From assembly GCA_000969725.1 (NCBI GenBank), contig JXSR01S045903.1: DNA of 28,255 nt; one strand, given 5' to 3'. The notes under the pieces are model-generated. The model was given only the letters and a program-made list of their open reading frames with translations. It did no database searches and had not been told where the DNA came from. The stretch's first letter is position 1; each line of letters starts with the position of its first letter. This DNA comes from Ophiothrix spiculata. Taxonomy: Eukaryota > Echinodermata > Ophiuroidea > Amphilepidida > Ophiotrichidae. The position numbers and the translations under genes are program-made. This document shows positions 11,201 through 23,200 of this stretch, piece after piece.

Positions 11201-14200
11201 TTGTTTACATTTTTTGACCTATTTTCACAAATGCAAATTTTAGTTACGCTTTTCAGAAATTTTTGGGCAAAAAATATAGTTTTGGGCATTTTTGCCAAAA
11301 CTGACAATTTTGGTCAAAACCGATATCACCATCATGTTCAGGGTAAAAATCCTACCAATATAGGCCAGGTTACCAGAGATAATGATGAGCTCGCAGCCGA
11401 CGTTTTTGTGCTTTTATGGTTTTGAAAAAAGTATTATCTTATTAAATTTTCACCTATTAAATTGATATTAACTATTTTTTGAATATATCAATCTGTTTAT
11501 TGCTCTTATAATATTTGATTGATATCGATCTTTTCAAAACTTGTGAATAGTATTAAAAAACAAACAGAAATAATGTAAAATAAGTTGGGACCAACTCTTG
11601 CACTGCTTTGTGGTGGGTGGTCATAAATTAGTTTTATAATTAATGTTCTTTTTTATTTTCTCTGCAGGCGTTGTATACGAGTGAAATCCTCGAAAGGAAA
11701 TAATACATACCAGGTTGGGCCTCTAACTGATATCACTGTAGAATATGTACCATGTGATGATCCCAACAATTGGTAAATCAAAGAACACTAATCGCTTTGT
11801 GAGTGCAAGAAAGTCGTGTCTGCAATGGCTGCCTTAAGGTATATTTATTGAAGACCAGTTACTAGCATTTCAAAATCACCCCAAATTTCCCTGTCATATA
11901 TCAGTGGCTCTTAAAATGGTTCTACAGGTGACAGTGGACACTGTCACCTGAAGAACCATTTCAAGAGCCACTGACCTAAAACTAGAGATTATACACTGTG
12001 CAATCTAAATTAAGGAATGACAAATGGCAGCTTTTGCAGATATGACTTTCTGGCACTCACATAACGACTTATGTTTTTTGCTTGTATATAAGGTGGCTTC
12101 AGAGTCCCTGTTGTGGTTGCAGTTGGTAGCTGGGGCAGACGACCCTGAATTTGTAAATGATATTTTGCCCGGGTAACACCAAGAGAAGATATCGTGCATA
12201 TCCCATCATGAATTACTTCCTATGAGATTGTTTGTATGGGAAATCATGGGAGTAGTTAGTGATGAAATACCCATAAATCAAAGTTCATAGGTATAATCTT
12301 GCATTTGGGCGTATTTCATCACTAACTACTCACATGAATTCCTGTACAAAATTCCACACAGGAAGCAATGCATGATGGGATACACATGATTTCTTCTTTT
12401 GGTAACACCTGCATGCCACAGGTTCTGAAGGCTAGCATTTGTGCTCAATGGATACCCTCTTCAAGACCATAAAGATGGTTTCAGAGTAGCTGTCGTTGCG
12501 GCAACGACGTAGCGGCACACAACCAAATTTTCCAATTTTGAGTTGTCGTAATGTAGCACGACACATTTGCATATTGCCGCAATGGTCTGTCGCAAGAAAA
12601 GTTGAATTTATTCCAACTCAAAATATCGTGTTGTTGCGACCATCATCGGCTTGTAGTACGACAAGCAAAACTTTAGAGATGCGATAAAGGTCTAGTTTGC
12701 GCACTTTAAATTTTGGGCGTCACACTGGTCGTACGACCACACGACAGGTGAGTCTGAAACCAGCTTAACTGTTCAAAGGAATAACCCATCTGAGATCGTG
12801 TACAAATGTGATGCAATAATTAGTACAAAGAAGGGAGTGAAAATATAAGTGTTCACCATTTGATAAAATTAAAGTGTGAGGAGCTCGTGTGGTCTAGTGG
12901 AATAGTGCAGGACTCCGAATCAGTAGGTCGTGAGTTCGAGCCCCGCTACAGTCAGCGGGTTATGTCTTTGGGCAAGGCATTTAATCCTCATTGCTTCGTC
13001 TACCCGAGCGTTATTGGGAAGCTGTTATGGGAAACATTACAATCTAAGTGCAGATAGGGTGCGCGCTTGGCCAGCGACTCCTAGGTGAATGCGAAATGAT
13101 GGACGGTTTCCTGACGGCAGCGTAATAATAGGCATCAGCGCTTTGAAACAGTTGTTAGGCGCTCTATAAATGGTGTGTATTATTATTATTACTATATATT
13201 GAAGCATTTTTATTTGCAATTTTATTTACAATTTAGACAAAATAATCAACAATCAATCAAACTGTCTTTTATATTTGTGCTTTAAAATATAGCAAAAGGA
13301 CAAATTTCCATCAAGTTTTATTGTAAATGTAATTGCATTGTGTTTCTTTTTCCCTTGCAGTAATGCAGCGACAACAGGTTCTTCAAATCAGCAATATTTT
13401 GTGTCCGAATTGTTAACCAATCAGGTGTCTTTGAACCCAGGGGTTTGTTTCAATTTGAATTGCCACGTCCAGATGATTCACCTGATGATTTTAAGGTATA
13501 CTTGGCATGTGGATGTAAGAAAGTCATATCTGCAATGGCTGCCGTATGTTTTATTTAGAACACCTTGTCACTAGAGTGCAGAAAATCCCTAAAAAATTCC
13601 CTGCCATATGTCAGTGGCTTTTGAAATGGTTCTTCAGGTGACACTGTCACTTGAAGAACCATTTCAAGAGCCACTGACCCAAGATTGGAGATTATACACT
13701 GTGCAATCCAAATTAATGACAAATGGCAGCTATTGCAGATACGACTTTCTTGCACTCACATGATGTATTGGCATGTGGATGTAAGAAATTAAAGTTTGTA
13801 TCTGCAATGGCTGCTATATGTTGTAACTAGAAACCGAAAACCCCTCAAAATTTGACTTCCATATGCCAGTGGCTCTTGAACAGGTGCCCCCCCCCCCCAC
13901 GTGATAAACATTTAAAGAGCCACGTGACCCATGAAAATGCAAATTTATGAAAAATGGTAGCTTTTGTATTTTTGACTTTCTTACTTTACTTCTTTACCAT
14001 GAGTTGCTTCTGTTAATTAAGGCTGGGGTAGACCCTCAAACGGCGTAAATGGTTTTTGTACTTTAACTCTCAAACTAAATTAAAACAGAAACACAATTGA
14101 CAAACGCATAATTTTATGGGCAAAATAGTTGCCTGCATGTTTTTGTAATTTTTGAGTTGGCAGTGTACCTCATGTGAGCTATATGTGACCCGTCATATCG

Positions 14201-17200
14201 AAAGGTACCTTAAGTTCGGCATAGTAAACTACGAGATACAGGCCATTGAAGCTGAGCATAGTCAAAAATAACATCCAGGTCGAATTTCTAATTTCATCAG
14301 AAACATTACCTTTGATGTGTATTCTATCATATTAATCAGGTTACAACATCCAAAACATAAGAAAAATGTGTTAAAAACCAAGATAAAAATCCTCTCACCA
14401 TTAAAGGTCTATTTAGTACAAAAACCTTAAACTCGATTTTCTCAGAACTGTAGCGGTTTTCCAAATCAGCCCAAGGCTTTTTACCAATTTGGATGTAGTT
14501 TTGCAACCGAACATCCAATATAATATAAGTAAGGTGTCATTTTAAAGCTTAAAATCTCAGTTTTCAGATGAGACCAAAAAATCAATTTTGATTTTGGGAC
14601 CCTTTAGGTACCTTTCGATATGACAGGTCACATATTTTGTCACATATCACAACAAGGCTCAGCACTGTTTCTTCAGCATAATGTATAGCAAACAAATGTG
14701 TGCAAATTAACGCTCAACTCTGAAGGTGAACATAATAACATTCAGGTTAGATTGTAATTCCTCCTTTACTGCTGAGTACTCGTCACTTCTCGATCAGGTA
14801 TCAATCTGTTCGGTTGGAGACTTAATAGGCAAGGGGCAGCCTATCATTTATACACACATTAGAGGTATAGGGGCAACCTACTATTGTGCAAATAACTGTT
14901 GGCAAGGGGCAGCCTTCAGAAAGATTTTTAGAGCCACGAATATCTCATAAGAACAACACATTATAGGTTAGGGGCAACCTGACATGAGCCACGAATATCT
15001 CATAAGAACAACACATTATAGGTTAGGGGCAACCTACTTTTGTGTGAATCTGTTGGCAAGGGGCAGCCTTCAGAAAGGCTCTTTTCAGAGCCACCACAAT
15101 CTCGAGAAGTGACGGCCCACATGTCTTTATAATAATATTTGTCCTGAAGAAGTCAGAGCTTCTCCTGACGAAAGCTTGACAGTTCAAAACTTGGCCGACG
15201 ACGAACCCGTTAAAATCTACCACTTGTAACTGCTGAGATATTTGACAAAACTTACAAAATACTGTTAGTTACTCTACTTGTTCATAAAGTACAATCCAAT
15301 ATGTGTGGGGTCAGAGAAACTTCTTTTGAAATTAAAGAAGAATATAATAGCCTTAATCTGATAAGTCACCACTTTTTTAATGTGTCATTGAAGTGTATTT
15401 CTTAGCGCTAACTGTGTCAGTAGATACAATACAATAATTAGCCAAATTAGGTAACTAAAGTCAGAAAGTAGATGTAATACCTTTCATTTTTTACACTTCT
15501 TGTGCATGGAGGTTTAAGTTTATGTGATCGGATTATTCTGTAGCTGCATGTCCTGATGATTGGGCTGATAGGCCCGGGGGTGGGGGGGGGGGGGAGGGGC
15601 ACTCAAGTATAATGCTGCAGGCATAGCGTGACCAAGAAAAGGGTGAATTAGGGTTGTTTTTGAGGACAGAAGGGTGAATCAGGTCACACTGTTTAGGGTA
15701 TCAAAAGCAGCCATTTTAGGGTACTTTTTCAAACCCTAGTGTTAAAACAGTAACGGTAAACTCTTGATTTAGGTTGTGAATGGGGGAAAATTGGTATATT
15801 TTGGCTTCAGAAACAATCACCCTTTACGGGGTGTTTTGGAAAACTGTGGTCACGCTAGGCCTGCAACATTATACTTTAGTGCCCCCCCCCCCCCTTGGAC
15901 TGATAGGTTCCATATTTTGATGGATGAATGTCATGAAATTTTCACTGTAGTTGGAAAATATAGCCACGTTGCACCATTGACAATGTTTTTGGTTGACTTT
16001 TTCAGGTGGAGTTGTAAGAGATGTGGGCGCCAGGAATGTATCTGTGCTAGTACATCAATAGCGGACTACAAATCGGGCAAAATCACAACGCAGGCCAAGT
16101 AAGTACACCCAATGTACTGTTTGTGAGAGAAAAAAAGAAAAAGTGTGAGATTCAAGAATATTTGCGACTGCAAAACTGCATCAGGCAAAATTACAACACA
16201 GGCCAAGTAAGTTCACCAAATGTACTGTTTGTGAGAAAAAAAAGTGTGAGATTCTAGAATATTTGCGACTGCAAAACTGTTTATAATTCAGGGATGTGAG
16301 AGTTTCTCTTTTCAGCTGATTTCCTCGTTTTTGAAAATTTTCATGTGTTAAAATTTTTGCTTTTTTATTGTTTTTCAGCCCGCTTTTTGACCTTTTTCCC
16401 AACTTTACGAAGCTTTTCCTCGTTTTTGTCAACTGGACTCTCACACCCCTGATAATTGTGTTTTATTACAGGTTTTCAGTAGAAGATGGCACAGGGGAAG
16501 CCATTGTATGGTGTCATGAGGTAGAGTGTGTACCAATCTTGTTACGTTTGCCTCCTGTCATATGGCAACAAATGACAGAACTGCTGCCAAGATATGGCAA
16601 GGTAGCGTATGCGTATAGCAGAGAAGGAAGCACCAAATGGCAGGTTAGTGAAGAAAAATATAGGGTCATCAACACTGCGGACAGTGTTTCCACTAAGGCC
16701 GTATGGCGCGCCATTGGCGCAAGAGCGGTGAAAATTGGCGCAACAAATTTCTGAAAATGTGTGAGAAATATATTTTTCTAGCTTTATTGAGCAAATTTTC
16801 AGCCACAGCTCATGATTTTGGCGCAAGCACCTCCTAAACTTTGTCAAACTTGCTCGAAATTGCCGCAAGTTAAAAAAACCTTAGCGGAAACACTGACTGC
16901 GGCCCTGGTGTGGTAAAGCTATCTAACTCAATTTTTAGTTAACAGACTCTCTTTTGATAATTTGAGGGTGTTCTATCCATTGATGATACCAAAAAATCCC
17001 TACAAGCATACTACACCTTTCTTATCTGGATATGGTCAACAACATTTACCAGCATAAATTTAACAAACATCCTTTGTTTGAATTTTAAATTTGCTTTTTT
17101 TGAAGTTGCTGTATTTCAAGTTACATAGTTTTGCCAAATAAGGGCCGTAAAAGCTACAGATACACAAAAATGTCTCCTCTGACTGCTCAAGATCTAACAA

Positions 17201-20200
17201 CACCATTTACATTAACAGGTATGGGTATATGCCACCCTTAAGACCTCCTTTTCAAATCTCCTCTTCCGCTCCCCAAGATGCTCATTTCAAGACTACTTCA
17301 TTTCCAAAGACCCCATTTTCAAAGAAAATGACTCAAAAGTATGTTTTACTAAGTTTTCAACCTAATTTTGAACGATTTTCAGCTCAATTAGTCATATTTT
17401 TGGGGGGAAAAGCAGTTCCTAAGACCTCAATTCGGAAAATCAGTTCCGCAAGACTTTTAGTTGGAAATCGCGCATCTCACATCTCACATACCTACCGAAA
17501 ACAATTTTAGGACCCCCCCCCCCCGGGTTACATGCTCTATGTGATCTTATGTATGGCAGTTTGGTAGTGAATCCTGACTACAAGGCAACAAATAAAGCTC
17601 TAGGGCAGGTGGCATAGGTTACGATAAATAGCATCCACTAGATTTAGGGACGAGGGATTTCTAAAACGCAAATTTAGGGTACGATTTACGTGTATTTCTA
17701 TTGGGTCACGTGACTCACCTATTGAAGAAAATAATTACAAAAATCATATTTTTACCTATCCTCAAAAAATTACAAAAGTATTCTTATATTACTTATAGTA
17801 ATCAAAACAATTATGTTATTCTAATCACGCGTGAACCCCACTTTTTATATATGTTATCATATTTTTTACCGATTACGAAAATAATTTTAGTGATCATTCC
17901 GGAAATTGTATTTTTCCACGAATCCCAACAGCTTTATGCCAGAGGCGGTGTAAGACATGACGCAACTGGACTGGGGGATCGGCTACGATACTGTACGACA
18001 AGAGCGGGCAACCAGTAACAGTTGCCACGACCACCCTCTTCTGCTCTAGGGAAGACAGATTTCCTGTTAGGGATTGGTCAATCAGCATAATTTCTTCATC
18101 TTTTATTTTTCTGTAAAAATACCCTATTCTGAAGGTTTTTATTTGATTTGATTTATTCAGGTACTCATAATATACATTTACAACACTAAAATTGATTTAA
18201 AAACATATTAAAGACATATATTGCACATATTAAAACAAGTAATTATTCAAGTACCAAGGATAGCCCAAAAAGCCTTTATCAAAAAAGCTTCTTTCCATTG
18301 GGGTCCTAAAATATAATAATGGAAAGAGGAGAAAAGAAAAACATAAGCACATAGAAAACAAAAAACAAAACATGTCGACCAGCGGTGGAAAACCGACAGT
18401 CTCCTCTCGGGGTGGATACCCCTAGAGTGGACACAAACAGACAGCACAAAAAATGGGACCAGTCACCCTCACCCTAAAACAAATGAAACCTGCTCACTAA
18501 GTAAAATTTTGGCAAGACAAATGCGTTTTAACAAATTTTTTAAAAACATTGAAATCCTGGGATTGAACGGCTACGTTGTCCTGCACAGAATTTGTTAAAC
18601 ATTTCACAGAATGTGCTGAATGATGAAAAAAAACAACTTGTATTCCAAATTTTTATTTTTGCCGTCAAAGCGTTTTTGAGTTACGCTATTTTTTATTTTC
18701 CATTTGCCCATAGACTTTGTACATGGTCAATTGGCGCACCATGAACATTTAACAAAATTTGTCAAATTCTGAAAAAATACTATTCACAAAAGAATTTTTT
18801 TCTTTGCATTGCAAATTAAACACAGATTGTTGTAAATTTCGTTTCGAAGAATTTTTTTCATCATTTACAAACATAAGACATGTAATGTTGGTTTTTCCCG
18901 AATTTTATTTGTGATAATTTCTAGAAACACTGAATAGCCAGATTTCTCAGATTTTTCATTTATTCTTCCCAAACAAAATAAACAAGGTATCAAATGAAAA
19001 CTTATCAAATTTGCAACAATCTCTCATTTGGTTTTTAAAATAAAATGTGTTTCTAGAAAATTTATGGTTGTTTGAAAATATGCCTAATTTTAAAGAACTA
19101 AAATCATTTTTCCTGATAATATAAAACTGTATGGCAAAAAGTCCATGAGAGAATTTAGCTATTGTTATCCTTCACCAGCCCCTATAAGTTTGACTGTCAT
19201 AGCACATTCCCTCTTGACATGAAAATTCAAAAGAAATTGGCCGAATATTATATTATCAATGTTATCATTGAAGTGTTGTCTTTAAATAAAAATAGGTTTT
19301 GGTTCCCAATTTTCTGACAAATGTAAATGCTACCTTAAACAAGACTGGACAATTGTAAAATTGTGTTTATTTTGTGCTCAAGTGTTTCTCTAATATTTTC
19401 CACCCTTGTTTTTATCATTTTAATGGTAAATTATGATACAAAATTGGATAGATTCAGCTAATTTATTGGTCGAGCTATGAGTTGTAAAAATATTGGGCGA
19501 GACTCAGTCGAGCCCGATATTTAGAGATTCCAATAAATATTGGGCGTAAAACCACTTGGTTAAAAATGCATGTTGACTATAGTTTTATGTCTTGTATATG
19601 ATATGTATATATGATATTATTTTTATATAATTTCCTGTAAATATTTGTAAATTATGTTTTATTTGTATTACAATTAACACAGGGCCTTCTAGAATAGCAG
19701 TGCTTAGCCACTGAAGAAGCTACCCTGTATAATGAAAGCTTAAATAGATAAATCCAATTTTGTCATTCTCATGCGTACCGTCCAATATTATCATGAATCG
19801 GACAGCTCAAAGCATGATAATGGCATAATATGGCAAGAGTTGTTGTACTCCAGTAGAGTGCAGAGTTGTCACGACAATTTGCAATCATTTCAAATTCCTG
19901 ATGTGTCATGTGACTAACATAGAGGGTTTGATTTGTTGGCTTGTTGTGCTTGGCACAAAATTTTGATTGAGTGTGCGTATTTGAAAATATTTATGTGATA
20001 GGAATATTGTGCGACAACCACAACACACACAATAGGAAACCCAAGAATTTCAATATGAATAAATGTTGACGTTCATGTCTTCCCCATGGATTTGTAGCAC
20101 AAAAATGAACAATGTATGATATAGCGCCTTGAGATCTTGTTTAGGTTATTAGGCGCTATATAAAAGTGTGCATATTATTATTATTATTATTATTATTATA

Positions 20201-23200
20201 AAAATTAGAGTACATCTAAACAGTGAACAAATGGATTGGATATTGATATAAATATTTTTGTCATTGAGATTTGAAAGATCGAATCATTGTGTTCAAACTC
20301 AGAAGCAATTATCACTTTTTGCGAAAATATTCAACATGTGTTAATTGTTTCAAGCATTCTGATTCTCTTTATTTATTAAAAAGGATGTTCAACGACTACC
20401 GCAGCCAAACGATGACTTGGAAACTATTCTGAGCATGCTCTGTACCCATAGGATTATACAGCAGCCAATTAAAATGGAGTGCAGGCTGTTGCATAGCAAC
20501 CAACAATCAACTAGAGAAGAATTCTACAGCAATCCCACAGGTATAATTGTTAAGTGATATTTTATACAGTTATCATATGCAAATTTCAACATATGTGACC
20601 CATCATATCGAAAGGTTAAGATCCCAAAATCAAAATTGATTTTTTGATAGCATCTGAAAGCTGAGATTTTAAGCTTTAAAATGACACCTTGCTTTTGGTT
20701 ATTGGATGTTCGGTTGCAAAGTTACATCCAAATTGACAAAAGGCATCGGGCTGATTCGAAAAACTATGATAGTTCTGAGAAAATTGAGTTTAAAGTTTTT
20801 GTACTAAGTAAAACTTTAATGGAGAGAAGATTTTTATCTTGGTTTTAAACACATTTTTCTTGTTTTAGATGTTGGAATCTGATTAATATGATAAAATGCA
20901 CTTCAAAAGTAACGTTTCTGATGAAATTAGAGATTCGACCTTGGACATGATTTTTGACTATGCTCAGCTTCATTGGCCCGTATCTCGTAATTTACTATGC
21001 CGACCTTAAGGTACCTTTCGATATGACAGGTCACATATATATGTGCTGTACTGTGTGTCCCAAAAAAGAAACTGATCAAAATGTCAAGGCTGCATAGTTC
21101 AAAATCAAAATCAGACCAGAAACTGCATTTCAATGATGTTGCAAAAATGAGAGCTGAATTGCTTATACTGCAAATTTCCACAGGATTTTTACGACTTTCC
21201 TAAATTGGGAAAAAGTGGCTGAATTCCTTCAGAGTTTCAAAAAATGCATGGGTTTTGTGCATGTTTGGATCAAAGCAAGTAGGGACATCACAAATGATTG
21301 TGGGTGACTTATGTTGTCTGGTTTCATTTAGTTTTTGAACTATGCAACATTGAAATTTGGATAACATCTTTATGGGACACTCTATATAAACTATTTGTTG
21401 TGTCTTGTCAATCATGTTGAAATAAAACGTAAAATTTAAGGTAAAATTGCAACCCGGACGGTGGTCGATCGCTGAATTACTCTCGATTATAAAAAAGAGA
21501 GAGAGACCAGCGTGTAGCTTTAAGCGCTAAATTCATTTTCACATAGAAATGCGCACAGGTTTCTGAGACAAACCTTTTATTTTGGGGGGCCTTCTTAAGG
21601 TAGAAGTTAACCTCACTGGATAGGGCTTGCTTTCAACAAAAGAGTGACATTTCTAGAAATTATACTAAGTTCCCTGGAATAGTACAAAATATTTACAAAC
21701 TTGTTGCCAGTTCTTATGGTGCTTTAATATATTACAAGTTACAAAGCTCTGTAACTAACAATTGATATTTGGGCACATAAAACATGTGTGAAATGCACTC
21801 TTGGTTACATTTCTTGTACTTATACAGTGTCTCCCCTCGTCTCTCTTCATGACATGGGGGCCCCCTTCTTTGGATCCATATTGACTTCCAAATCTTTCTA
21901 GTGTGTGTGTTACTATCCTTTCCTAGATCTTTGATATTGCCCCAAACTATGACATGATTATGTAACACTGCGTAATCAGCGATGGCTGATTTGAATTATT
22001 TACTTATTTATACCATTCGACACAAAGGCCAGGCGCAACCCAATATTGCAAAAGCAATAAATTTAAGGGAGGCCAAACACCAAAACACACCAAAAATAAA
22101 AAATGAAAACACAAGAAAAACTCACAGAAACAAAGCCAAAAGAACTGGTTAGCCAAGATGGGCATGGAGGGCTGACTTAAAGGACTGCAGAGAATTACAT
22201 TGAATAATGTTCTCAGGGTCGGCACAAAAGGGTAAAATAATCGTTGACACAAGGTCAGGCGACTGAAAGGCGGAACAATGGCATGGGAATTCAGGTTACG
22301 GAGCGAGGTCCGGGGGTGAGGGTTAAAAGGATTAGGAGAGGCCGACAGATGATGGAGGATCTTGTACAAATGACAAAGAGTAGCAAGGTCGCTGCGTTTG
22401 GAGAGCAAGGGAAGGTCAGACTTCTGGAGAAGGTCCTCGTGGGTAAGATTCCAAGATTGCAAAATTACCCGGGCGGCGAAACGCTGACAAGCCTCAAGAC
22501 GATTGGTTAAGGTAGTGTTTAATGGATGCCAAGTGACACTACCGTATTCCAAGATGGGGCGAACAATAGCAAGATAAAGGATTTGGCAGGTGCAGATGGG
22601 AGCACTGGAAAATACTCTGTGAATAAACCCAATGGTGCGACGAGCTTTCTTACATATATGGCCAATGTGGAGAGACCAGGAGAGGTTGTCAGAGATCAAA
22701 ATCCCAAGGAACTTTGCCGAGGACACCCTCTCAATAAGCTGATTATCTAGGACGAGGTGCATGTCCGAATAGGGATTCCTTTTGGTGGATATGATCATGG
22801 CCTTAATAATAATAATAATAATAATAAAGGAGCATTTATATAGCGCTCTAACGGAAATCACAGCGCTTTACAAAACAATAATATACAAAGGCAATAAACA
22901 AAATCTGTACAAAAACAGAGACACTACTTTGGAAACAAATGAGTTTTTAACATACGTTTGAAAACAGAGACAACCGGCGCCTCTCTGATGCTGACTGGAA
23001 GCTGATTCCAAAGCTGGGGACCGCAAATTGGAAATGAATTGTCTCCAGCTTTTCGTTTAGAGCGTGGTACAGCAAGTCTGGTAGCATCAGACGAGGAGCG
23101 AAGTCGGCGTCTACTGTCCATGTTGCAATTCGGATCATTGTGTAACTGCAAAAGATCAAAAAGGTAAATTGGAGCCTGGCGATTAGAGATTTGAAAAAAC

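Noticed and set aside
10921-11307. 128-codon minus-strand frame with a Lys run
   Set aside because: It lies inside the foldback element and is driven by its T run; low complexity, no domain.
12496-12687. 63-codon open frame
   Set aside because: It lies wholly inside the TAA-flanked MITE at 12473-12765, with no recognisable domain.
13412-13557. Second open frame in exon 8 (GLFQFELPRPDDSPDDFKV, running into the transposon)
   Set aside because: It does not match the incoming phase from exon 7 or lead into WSCKRCG of exon 9, and it continues into a MITE. Taken as coincidence.
15776-16102. 108-codon frame joining intron sequence to exon 9
   Set aside because: The first part lies in the G-tract transposon and intron; a good acceptor at 16005 and the exon 8 phase show that coding starts at 16006.
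20168-20199. CRISPR-like or satellite array
   Set aside because: It is a simple ATT microsatellite at a retroelement tail; there are no spacers. CRISPR arrays are not expected in this kind of genome.
22244-22750. Plus-strand open frames of 74-88 codons
   Set aside because: They are antisense shadows of the LINE A reverse transcriptase.
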